64,000 nucleotides of DNA from an uncultured Lactobacillus sp. (lineage in GTDB: Bacteria; Bacillota; Bacilli; Lactobacillales; Lactobacillaceae). Location: assembly GCA_910587695.1 (NCBI GenBank), contig CAJUNC010000012.1:1-64000 (forward strand), given 5' to 3'. Shown piece after piece: positions 15,599 through 24,700 of this stretch; position 1 is the first letter of the stretch, and the number at the start of each line of letters is the position of its first letter. The position numbers were made by a program, and so were the translations under genes. A model generated the notes under the pieces. It saw only the letters and a program-made list of their open reading frames with translations, made no database searches and was not told the origin of the DNA.

Positions 15599-17518
15599 AT
15601 GGCTAAGAACAAAGTAGTCTTAGGTGCACCTGCTACAGGGGCAGCCATTGCACTAGATAAAGTTCAAGATGAAGTCTTTTCGACTGGGATGATGGGTCAA
15701 GGATTTGGACTTGAGCCAACTGGTGAAAAGATCGTAGCCCCAGTTGCTGGGGAGATCACGATGATCGCAGAATCTAAACATGCGATCGGTATTTTGACTA
15801 AAGAAGGCTTGGAAGTCTTGATCCACATGGGGATCGATACCGTTGGCTTACACGGTGAACCATTTGAATTAAAGATCAAGACTGGAGATAAAGTCCAAGC
15901 TGGGCAAGAGATCGCTAACATGGCCTTGGAAAATATCCGTTTAGCTGGTCTTCAAACCACGATCATGGTGATCATCACGAATTCAGCTGATAAGTTAGAA
16001 GGTTTGGATGTTGAAGAATTAGAAGCAACGGCTGGTCAAACGGTCGCAACAGCTTATGTTAAAGAAGCTAAACAAAAAGCTGGCAAACGTGACTACGATG
16101 CACTAGCTGATATCATCATCGAAAATGTTGGTGGCAAGGAAAATATCAATAATTTGATCCATTGTATTACTCGTTTACGTTTTTATTTGAAAGATGAAAA
16201 GCTTGCCAACGATGATGTTTTACGCGAGACAGATGGTGTGATCGACGTGATGCACGCTTCAGGTCAATACCAAGTCGTGATCGGAAATGAAGTAACGAAC
16301 GTCTTTGATGCAGTAATGAAGAAATTACCGGGCTTAGGTGAAGGAGAAACTGTTGAAACGACCACACAAGATGATGGTAAAAATCCAGTGAGCCGTGCTT
16401 TTAGCAATTTGATCGGGGTCATCACGGGTTCGATGAGTCCAGTAGTTGGTGTGATCGCTGCGGCAGGTATCATCAAAGGGCTATTAGCTTTATTGACCTT
16501 GCCACAATTAGGTGGTTTGTTGAATGTTAAGGATACGGCTTATATCACAGTCAGTGCGATCGCCGATTCTGCTTTTTACTTCTTGCCAGTTCTGGTTGGT
16601 TTTGCTGCAGCTAAACGTTTAGGTGGTGATCCGATCGTAACAGCTGTGATCGGGGGCGTCTTGACCTATCCACAGTTAGTCGACTGGGGCCGTGAGTTTA
16701 AGGATATGTTTACGATCGGTGGTTTCCACTTCCAATTCTTAAACTACACATATTCGATCTTCCCGATGATCTTAGCAGCTTGGATGGCTAAGAAGTTAGG
16801 GGATTGGTTGAAGAAGACTTTACCAAACTATCTTCAAATGATCTTTAATCCATTGATCACTGTTTTAGTTGTTTCTGTGATCACTTTAGTTGTTACTGGT
16901 CCGATCATTCAAGGTGCAGCTAACGGGATCGCTGATTTCATCAATTGGTTAGTGCATGCTTCTGGCTGGGCTGGTGGTTTGATCATTGGTGGTTTCTATC
17001 AATTGCTAGTTATCTTTGGTCTACACTGGGGCGTTGTTCCATTGGTGGCACAACAGATCTCTGCTAGTGGCGAAAGTTCATTGAATGCGATCATCTCAGT
17101 TACCATGGTCGCTCAAGGTGCAGCTGTATTAGCTGTAGCGATCAAGTCACGTAAAAATGATATGAAATCATTAGGGATCGCAGCTGCTATCTCTGCTTTC
17201 TGCGGGGTAACAGAACCAGCGATCTATGGGATCAACTTACGCTATCGTAAAGTTTTTATCTCAGGTTTGATCGGTTCAGCTGTGGGTGGGTTCATCACGG
17301 GTCTGATGCACGGTTCGATGTTTGGATTTACAGGTTCGTTGATCGGTTTTCCATCATTTTTCAACCCAGCACATCCAACTGAGTTAAACAGTTTCTATGC
17401 CTTCTTATTCTCAAGTGCAGCCGCTTTGATCATCAGTTTCTTAGTGACCTGGTTCTGGGGTTACAACGATGAAATGGAAATGGGCAAAAAAGTAGAAAAG
17501 AAAAAAACTCCAAAATAG
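15599..17518 (+). CDS. treP: trehalose PTS transporter, EIIA-EIIB-EIIC fusion
   Basis: 639 residues from the ATG at 15599, which has a GGAGGG site; the longer frame from 15560 lies within the leader. Domain order is EIIA (about 1-165, phospho-His in VLIHMGIDTV), EIIB (about 175-255, phospho-Cys in LIHCITRLRF) and a membrane EIIC (about 275-625). It imports and phosphorylates trehalose. Having EIIA at the N-terminus is unusual; many TreP proteins are EIIBC only and borrow EIIA. TreC and TreR next door support the substrate. Confidence 0.92.
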   Translation: MAKNKVVLGAPATGAAIALDKVQDEVFSTGMMGQGFGLEPTGEKIVAPVAGEITMIAESKHAIGILTKEGLEVLIHMGIDTVGLHGEPFELKIKTGDKVQAGQEIANMALENIRLAGLQTTIMVIITNSADKLEGLDVEELEATAGQTVATAYVKEAKQKAGKRDYDALADIIIENVGGKENINNLIHCITRLRFYLKDEKLANDDVLRETDGVIDVMHASGQYQVVIGNEVTNVFDAVMKKLPGLGEGETVETTTQDDGKNPVSRAFSNLIGVITGSMSPVVGVIAAAGIIKGLLALLTLPQLGGLLNVKDTAYITVSAIADSAFYFLPVLVGFAAAKRLGGDPIVTAVIGGVLTYPQLVDWGREFKDMFTIGGFHFQFLNYTYSIFPMILAAWMAKKLGDWLKKTLPNYLQMIFNPLITVLVVSVITLVVTGPIIQGAANGIADFINWLVHASGWAGGLIIGGFYQLLVIFGLHWGVVPLVAQQISASGESSLNAIISVTMVAQGAAVLAVAIKSRKNDMKSLGIAAAISAFCGVTEPAIYGINLRYRKVFISGLIGSAVGGFITGLMHGSMFGFTGSLIGFPSFFNPAHPTELNSFYAFLFSSAAALIISFLVTWFWGYNDEMEMGKKVEKKKTPK

Positions 17519-17522
17519 ATCA

Positions 17523-17633
17523 GTGCGGACAAATGCGGGTAGCCCCGTAAAAATAACGGTGTCTTAAGAAAGATGCGCTTTTTGCATCGTTTTTAAGGCA
17601 TCGTTATTTTCTAGGGGTTGCATTTGGGAGCAC
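17523..17633 (+). repeat. 111-nt nested inverted repeat downstream of treP
   Basis: Six complementary blocks nest in order: GTGC/GCAC, CAAATGC/GCATTTG, CCCC/GGGG, AAAATAACG/CGTTATTTT, CTTAA/TTAAG and GATGC/GCATC, separated by short internal loops around a GCTTTTT apex. It forms one long rod in either strand. It has no U-run of its own and sits just before a separate perfect terminator. It may be a small RNA, a 3' stabiliser or a small palindromic mobile relic. Confidence 0.6.
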
Positions 17634-17638
17634 GACAA

Positions 17639-17682
17639 AATAGGCGATCAGGACACGAGGTGAGTGTCCTGATCGCCTATTT
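17639..17682. terminator. bidirectional terminator between treP and lacS
   Basis: AATAGGCGATCAGGACAC / GTGTCCTGATCGCCTATT form a perfect 18-bp stem with a seven-base loop. Confidence 0.9.
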
Positions 17683-17696
17683 AAGTGGTTGAAAGC

Positions 17697-19613
17697 TCAA
17701 CCTTGTTTTATGGTGACCTGAGCAAGAAGTTGCCCGTGAGTCACTTCGTGTTTGACATCAAGTTTCAAATTTGTGATGCGGTTAGGTTGTGTGAAAAAGA
17801 CGATCACATTATCGCTGAGTCCGGCTGCCTTGATCACAGCTGGATCAAATTCTAACAACAGATCACCAGCTTTGACGGTTTGACCGTCAGTATAATGTGT
17901 GACAAAACCTTCGCCACGTAATTTGACCGTATCGATCCCCACGTGGATGACCGCTTCTAGTCCATTATCAGCAACCAGTCCTAAGACATGTTTAGTGGAG
18001 AATGTAAAACGGACTGTACCGTCAAATGGAGCATAGACTTTGGTATCAAGTGGAGCGATCACAAAACCAGTTGCATCAAAATCAGGTGCAGCTTTGCTTG
18101 GTAAAGCATTGGCAAAACCAGTGACTGGAGCTAAGACATTAGTTGTATCACTGACAGTTAGTGGAACGGACTTAGCTTCAAGTCCAAAAGTCTCATTGCC
18201 AGTAGCTAATTTATCCTTGAGTTTTTCAACGATCGCAGCGTGTTTTTTCTCGGTCAAGTTGACCTTAGTCAAAAAGATCAGCAGAGCCAAGATCGCTAAA
18301 GCAAGTGGGATGTAAAAGGCCATGCTTTCAAAAGTTCGGATATTTTTAGTGGTCATATCAGCAGCAGTAGCTGAACCAGTCATGCCAGCGGCGATCGCGA
18401 TATAACCGACGAGCCCGTTAGAAAAGGCGCCTGTTAATTTATCTATCATCGGACGAACGGCTAATACGACTGCTTCGTTACGTTCACCCGTCTTTAACTG
18501 CCCGTATTCGATCGCATCTGTTAAGGTAAGGACTGTTACGAGTTGGGCAAAGGTAATGTTGAATAAGACGAGTCCGATGACTAAAAGGACCATATTTTCA
18601 CGGGCAAAGATGAAGATCAGGTATGAAGTGATCATGCAACATTGTCCAAAGGAAAAGAGCCACTTTCTTGGGATGAACTTATTCAAGACAGGATACAAAG
18701 GTGAGGTCATAAAACCGACTAAGATCGCAATAAAGCCCGCCAAACTAAAGGTCTCTGGCTTACCCAAGACGAATTTGAAGAAGTAGTATAAGACACCGTT
18801 TGTGACCACGTTAGCAAAGGAGAACATAAAGTATGCCAAGCTAGCCCAAAGGATCTGATCGTTCTTGGCTAGACCGACAAAGACATCTTTGATCGTCGTT
18901 TTTTGCTTAGCAGCATTACGGATAAGATTATCTTTTTCTTCAGTCCCCCAAGCAACGATAAATGCACAGGCGATAGCTAAAAGCGAAATGATGACCGCAA
19001 ATGCTAGCCAACCTTGAGCACCTTGTGTGTGCTTTCCGGTGGCAACATAAGTAAAATAGGTCACCACGGGTACGACGATGACGGTCAGACCGTTCCACCC
19101 GATCGAACCTGTCAAAGTTCCTAAGGCAGTGTAGACGCCCCGTTCTTTGCTATCTTCACTCAAGGCTGGTACCATGCCCCAATAGGAGACATCGGAAAAT
19201 GAGTAAAAGACATCTAAAGTGATAAACAAGATCACAAATAATACGGCAAAGGCGATCCAATTGATATTGGCTAGGTTAAAGATACCAGTAAAAAGTATTA
19301 CTAAGATCACAGCACTGACTAGGTTACCGGCAATGATCCAAGGTTTGAATTTGCCCCATCTAGTCTGAGTATTATCCACAATATTTCCTAACAGCGGATC
19401 GATCAAGATCTCAATTATCCGGATCACCACGATCAGACCGGTGATCAAAGCGATCAATTTATTAGCGATCGCAGGTGCTAGTTCACTGAACAATCCCGCC
19501 GTAACAAAGACGATGAACCAATTGCTCAGTAAGCCGTAAAAAGCTGCATGCCCCAAGTTGCCCATTGCAAATGAGAACTTGGAGATAAATGATTTTGATG
19601 CATGTTTTTCCAT
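17697..19613 (-). CDS. lacS: GPH-family galactoside permease with C-terminal EIIA domain (LacS type)
   Basis: 638 residues. The first ~455 form a 12-helix glycoside-pentoside-hexuronide:cation symporter; the last ~150 are an EIIA(Glc)-like domain with the phosphorylatable His in AVIHVGIDTV, used for HPr-dependent control in LacS/RafP. It probably imports lactose or a raffinose-type galactoside by symport or exchange. The ATG has a GGGGGA site. It is controlled by the LacI-type gene upstream, a good promoter and a perfect cre. No galactosidase is adjacent, so the substrate is inferred. Confidence 0.88.
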   Translation of the reverse strand: MEKHASKSFISKFSFAMGNLGHAAFYGLLSNWFIVFVTAGLFSELAPAIANKLIALITGLIVVIRIIEILIDPLLGNIVDNTQTRWGKFKPWIIAGNLVSAVILVILFTGIFNLANINWIAFAVLFVILFITLDVFYSFSDVSYWGMVPALSEDSKERGVYTALGTLTGSIGWNGLTVIVVPVVTYFTYVATGKHTQGAQGWLAFAVIISLLAIACAFIVAWGTEEKDNLIRNAAKQKTTIKDVFVGLAKNDQILWASLAYFMFSFANVVTNGVLYYFFKFVLGKPETFSLAGFIAILVGFMTSPLYPVLNKFIPRKWLFSFGQCCMITSYLIFIFARENMVLLVIGLVLFNITFAQLVTVLTLTDAIEYGQLKTGERNEAVVLAVRPMIDKLTGAFSNGLVGYIAIAAGMTGSATAADMTTKNIRTFESMAFYIPLALAILALLIFLTKVNLTEKKHAAIVEKLKDKLATGNETFGLEAKSVPLTVSDTTNVLAPVTGFANALPSKAAPDFDATGFVIAPLDTKVYAPFDGTVRFTFSTKHVLGLVADNGLEAVIHVGIDTVKLRGEGFVTHYTDGQTVKAGDLLLEFDPAVIKAAGLSDNVIVFFTQPNRITNLKLDVKHEVTHGQLLAQVTIKQG

Positions 19614-19654
19614 TGACGTTCCCCCTAAAAGCTAAGCAAATAGCTAAAAATATC

Positions 19655-19703
19655 TGTAATCGTTTACAGAAATCATCATACAACTTTTTACTTAATAAGT
19701 AAA
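19655..19703 (-). promoter_or_regulatory. lacS promoter with cre site
   Basis: On the minus strand, -35 TTTACT (19698-19703), 17 bases, -10 TATGAT (19675-19680). TGTAATCGTTTACA at 19655-19668 matches the cre consensus TGWNANCGNTNWCA at all fixed positions and lies just downstream of the start site; it also resembles a LacI/GalR operator. Confidence 0.75.
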
Positions 19704-19742
19704 CTAAATTACTAAAATAATTACATAAAAATGGTAAAATAA

Positions 19743-19773
19743 AAATCACATCCTTGATAGAATGCGATTTTTT
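19743..19773 (-). terminator. terminator of the LacI-family gene
   Basis: On the minus strand AAATCGCAT pairs with ATGTGATTT (one G-U) and is followed by T-rich sequence. It separates the regulator from the lacS promoter, so the two are not a simple operon. Confidence 0.65.
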
Positions 19774-19778
19774 AGGGT

Positions 19779-20783
19779 TTATAAGGTAAAACTTTTACGG
19801 ATCACTAATTCAGTATTGACGAAAGCATGGATCTTGGCGCGGTCAGGACGCTCTAAGGCATCACATAATAAATTGATCGCGGTCTGACAGAGTTCTTTTT
19901 GGTCGATGCTATAAGTCGTCAATGGTGGCGAAACGTATTGTGAGACTTCAATGTTATTGATACTGATGATCGCAGTATCATGTGGCAAGCGGATCCCAGC
20001 TTCGTTGAAAGCTTGTAAGACACCGATCGCTAGGGAATCAGAAGCAACGATAAAGGCATCTGGGAGATCGGGACCTAAGGTAGCAATGATTTTTTTGCCG
20101 AGTTCATAACCATTTGAGGTTGTAAATGAGCCGCCGACGAAATAATCTCTTTCATCAAAGATATTTAAACGCTTAGCCCAGTTTTCAAAGGCAAAAGCCC
20201 GCGGGTCTTGGCGATAGTTGTGTTGTCCCATGATCGAACCGACACCTCCGATAAAACCGATCCGTTTTTTACCAGCACGTTGTAATAAGTCGAGGGCATC
20301 TAAGATAGTTTGGGAGAGGTCGGGTTGGACGGAGTCAAATTTATCTGGATATGGATTGATATCTAAAAAGATCCCGATCGGTGTGACTTCATGGAGTTTA
20401 GCTAGCTTTTCTGGGGAAAGTTCATCTGCACCGATCCCGATAAAGCCTTCGTAATTTTTGCCCTTAGCTATCAAATGATCAAGATCATGAAAGATGTCGA
20501 TCTCTAAGTTGGCATTTTTACTTTGTTCTAGGATAAGTTCTTTTAGAGTGTTGAAATAAACATCTTGAAGCTCTTCTTCAGCAGTGAAACTGGTCAAAAG
20601 TGCGATCTTACGTGAGATAAGAAATTTATTTTGGCGTTTACCATAGCCGAGTTTATTTGCCACTGTGAGGATCTTATTTTTAGTGGCAGGGGAAACGGAT
20701 AAGGTCGGATCTTCATTTAATAGGCGTGAGACGGTGGCTTGTGAAAAGCCAGATTCTTCTGCGATTTGTTTGATCGTTACCAT
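19779..20783 (-). CDS. LacI/GalR-family transcriptional regulator
   Basis: 334 residues with an N-terminal helix-turn-helix (IKQIAEESGFSQATVSRLL) and hinge, then a periplasmic-binding-like effector domain (GFIGG, DAFIVASDSLAIG, ISINN). It is a cytosolic repressor, probably of the permease gene downstream, responding to a galactoside or galactose. It has its own terminator before the lacS promoter. The specific effector is unknown. Confidence 0.88.
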   Translation of the reverse strand: MVTIKQIAEESGFSQATVSRLLNEDPTLSVSPATKNKILTVANKLGYGKRQNKFLISRKIALLTSFTAEEELQDVYFNTLKELILEQSKNANLEIDIFHDLDHLIAKGKNYEGFIGIGADELSPEKLAKLHEVTPIGIFLDINPYPDKFDSVQPDLSQTILDALDLLQRAGKKRIGFIGGVGSIMGQHNYRQDPRAFAFENWAKRLNIFDERDYFVGGSFTTSNGYELGKKIIATLGPDLPDAFIVASDSLAIGVLQAFNEAGIRLPHDTAIISINNIEVSQYVSPPLTTYSIDQKELCQTAINLLCDALERPDRAKIHAFVNTELVIRKSFTL

Positions 20784-21027
20784 AATATTACCTGCCTTTG
20801 CTACATATTTATAGTTACATTTTACCCTATAGGCGTAATTTTTGCTAATTATGGTATAAGTTGGATAAAAAATAACTTAATGTTTTTATAATAATAGTTA
20901 TGTTTGAATTAAGTCGAAGCTAAATGTAAGTGTTTTTATTGACCCAAAAATGCTTAAAAAGATAAAATTAAATCATTAAAAAGTTTTAGATAATTATTTT
21001 ATTTTTGGATTTATGGAGGGTGAAAAG

Positions 21028-21429
21028 ATGAATAAGATCGCATTGATGGAAGACGATAAGACAGTTAAGTTGAGTATCCCACGTGGTTACTATGTATTTG
21101 CTGAGATGTCAACGATGTCAGACTTTAACGTTAAGATGATGTTACGCGATGCTCAAAGTCAAAAAGTGTCATTTGAAGGTGAACGTCAAAGCAAGGATGC
21201 GTTACCACCGATCCGAGGTTTTTACCAATGTGATTATGACGAGACTGAATTACACATTCATATTGAAGAAAGTATCGATCTAGATCTACGTGTTGATAGC
21301 ACAGATCTGTATGATCAAAATGAAGAATTGGCTGTACGAACAGTCACTGCAGTTGGGCGTGATCTAGCTGATGATAAATACAATGATTTTATGCTACATC
21401 TAACGATCATGCGTTGCAACGATCTTTAA
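21028..21429 (+). CDS. hypothetical protein, beta-rich, unknown function
   Basis: 133 residues, acidic, no signal or membrane segment. The ATG at 21028 follows GGAGGGTG at proper spacing; the longer frame starting at 21013 is within the leader. It contains many alternating hydrophobic/charged stretches (YCDYDETELHIHIEES-like), suggesting a small beta-barrel or sandwich. It is monocistronic with its own terminator. I do not recognise the family. Confidence 0.6.
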   Translation: MNKIALMEDDKTVKLSIPRGYYVFAEMSTMSDFNVKMMLRDAQSQKVSFEGERQSKDALPPIRGFYQCDYDETELHIHIEESIDLDLRVDSTDLYDQNEELAVRTVTAVGRDLADDKYNDFMLHLTIMRCNDL

Positions 21430-21436
21430 AAAGCTT

Positions 21437-21482
21437 ATTGGCTATGGTTTCATTTGCAAGTGGAACTATAGTCAATTTTTTG
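21437..21482 (+). terminator. terminator of the 21028 gene
   Basis: TTGGCTATGGTTTCA pairs with TGGAACTATAGTCAA (a few mismatches) over an eight-base loop and is followed by T6. Confidence 0.75.
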
Positions 21483-21776
21483 GAAAAAATATTAGTTTTT
21501 TATTAAATTGAAATGCAATTTAAGTAAGAGTAGTATGGCTTATTTAAGTATTAAAGTCCAAAAATGTTATTTGTGAGTGTAGGTATGTTTTACGAAATTT
21601 TATTTTTAAAAATAAAATTAAAATAATCTATATGTTTATATCAAAAAATTACCGAAAATAAATCTCTTTAGTTGTACTATAGTAAATGTTTATAGATAAA
21701 TAGTAGAGGAGTATAGATATCATATACGCCCCCTATTTTTATACTTTTGAATAACTGAGGAGGTCTACTTTTAGTT
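21483..21776 (+). promoter_or_regulatory. AT-rich leader of the adhesin gene
   Basis: About 290 bases without a gene. It holds a perfect 24-base AT palindrome at 21597-21620, candidate promoter elements around 21670-21710 that I cannot place with certainty, and the strong ribosome binding site GAGGAGGT at 21757-21764 that serves the TTG start at 21777. Confidence 0.45.
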
Positions 21777-24700
21777 TTGTTATCACGGAATAATAATAAA
21801 TTGCTAATGCATAAATTAGAATCAAAGAAACAACGTTTTGCGATCAGAAAGATCAGTGTTGGAGTCGCTTCTGTCTTGATCGGTTTTACTTTTGCTGGTT
21901 TTAATGGAGTATCAGCTGATGAAGCGACAACGACGACCAAAGATCATTTAAAGACCGAGGCGACAACAGAAAGTTCAAGTGCACCAACTAAAGAAGTCGA
22001 GTTAACTTCAAGTACTGAAACTCAAGCTAAAGAAGCTGAGACCACAACAGTAGCTGACGATAAGTCTCAAGTTACTGAAGATGTCAAAGAACAAGCACCA
22101 GCGCAAACAGTAACTGCCAAAGAAACTAGTGAACCTACAACTAGCGCTGAAAAACAAACGATTGCACCAACTGATGAAAGCAAAGCCGATGAAACTCAGA
22201 CCTTTAACGTTGAAAAACAAGCTGAGCCACAAGTAAATGTTGATCTAACTGATAGTAAAGTTGCTTATACCGCACCAACTCAAGCTCAAAACCAACAAGA
22301 AGAAGGCTTTAACGTTACTGATCCTGACTATGCTGAATATACATACAAGGGGACAAATCTGCAAAAACTGATCGAAGATTTTAAGATCGACTACCAAAAT
22401 AGTGAATATGTTTTCCAATGGATCGCTTCGACCGATGGAGAAAGTGGGATCGTCTTTACCGTTGATCGTGGTAAAGATGCTGATGGTAATGTCATCTTGA
22501 AGGGCAATGGCAGTTTTAATGCATATGAATATAATACAGATCGGATCTGGGATGGCGGTTCATTATTGAATAAGCATTATAAGAAAGAAGTTAAGCGAAA
22601 AAAGTATGTTATCCATCATGGAGATAATAAACTTAATTTAGGGCGTATCATTAACGATGGCTCCAGAAATGCGATCACAGTAGATCATTTTTACTCTAAT
22701 ACCTATCAAGTTGGCTGGAATAATTATTACACGGAACACTATTTACCGATATTTGTTGGTGGTCATAGTGGAATCGAAAGCAATGAAGGTAATGGTTATA
22801 CAACAGTAAGTATTTATACCCCACAAATTGTTGAACAAAAAGCCAAGATCGCTAACGGCAACGTCTATAAGACACAAACTGGTTTGACAGGGCAACACTA
22901 CACGACGGGTGTTCCTAAGAATGCTAAAGTGGAAGAAGGTAAGTTCTTATACGCCGAAAACAGTCAAGGTACGATGTCTGAATTTCACAAGGGTATTGTT
23001 TTAATCAATAATTACCATGATGGCGTGATTGTTAAGTATACCGAATTAGATGACCAAGGAACTATGCAATATGAATTTCTAGATGATCAGGGGTTCGCTG
23101 AGAAATTGTACAATGAAAGTACTGGTTCTAATGAGACTGGAGGGACCTTGAATGTAGGTCAAAGCTTGTTATACTCTGGTGATAGAGCAACATATCATAT
23201 CTCTAACCCATACGTCCAACAAACTACCGATATCACATATGAATATCGTAAGTTAGGTAGCGTTGAGCTTTATGATGAAAATGGCAAGTATCTAGGCCAA
23301 AAACAATATGTCAATGATACAAATGATGCTGCTAAGGCAAGCCTACCAACGATCCCTCAAAACTTTCCTCAAGGTAACATCGAATACACTTTGGTAAAGA
23401 CCCAAGAGCTTCCTAGTGATCTAAGCAGATCGATCAAGTATATCTATCGTGGGATCGAAACAAAGGTGACCCCCGATACTTATACTTTAACGACGAAATT
23501 TGTTGATGAAAATGGCAAAGAACTTAAAGCCGCTGAACCACAAACGATCACTTGGACAACGATAACTAAGCGCGATATCCATACAAACAAAATTACCAAG
23601 CAGACTTCTCCAAGTAAAGATAGCTATGCTGCAGTAACTAGCCCAGTGATCGCTGGTTATTATGCAACAACAAAAAGCTTTAGCAGCAAAAAAGCTGAAC
23701 CAAAAAATGTTACACAAACGATCATTTACCACAAGTTGGGCAAGATCATTGCTAAAGACAGCCAAGATAACAGGTTAACGACTGTTGACTATGAAAATGA
23801 TGCTAACGATGCAACTAAGATCAAAGATATCGTAGCTCCAACGATCAAGGGTCATCATGTAAAAGATGAAGTTGTTCAACCAAGTGATCTAAGCCAGGAT
23901 ACAGTACTCAACTATGGTAAAGATACTCAAGTTGCGCAAATCAAGTATTGGGATGAGACAGATAACAAGTATATTACTGATGATCAAGGAAACGATTTGG
24001 AAACAGTTGAAACTGGTGTTCACAATACTGAGATCTCACATGAAAAAGTAGCTAAACAGATCCACGCTTTGAAAGATAAAGGCTATGAATATGACGTCAA
24101 CGATCAAGGATTTCCAACGGTCGATTTTGATGATGATGATTCAAAAACACAGACGTTTACAGTCAAATTAGTTCATGGTAAGAATGCGGAAAGCGAATCT
24201 AAGCAGATCACACGTAAGATCTGTATCCACCATCCTAAACAAAAAGATGAAAATAAGTCGCAAACAGCTACTTTGACGCGAAATATTATACGTGACAGGG
24301 TAACTAATAAGATCATCCCAACTAGTGATTGGGTCTATGATAACTTTGATGAAGTAGCATTACCATCGTACAAGGGATATAAGATCGATGAAACACCAGC
24401 TGAGATCCAAAATGGTAAAGTTGTTGCTAAAACAGTCACACCTGATGAAGAAGATGGTAAAAAGATCGATGTTAAGTATATACCACTAGAACAACATGCT
24501 TTAGTCCAATATATGGATGATGATGAGAAAAAGATCTTAGACCAAGAAGACATCCAAGGTGTGACGGATGCAGCGATCGAACATAGTAATGTTGAAAAGA
24601 TCAAAGCATATCGTGATAAAAACTATGAACTAGTCTCAGACGAATTAGCAGATGTAGTTGACCCACATTTCAATGCGGAAGATGCACCGCAAGTCTTTGT

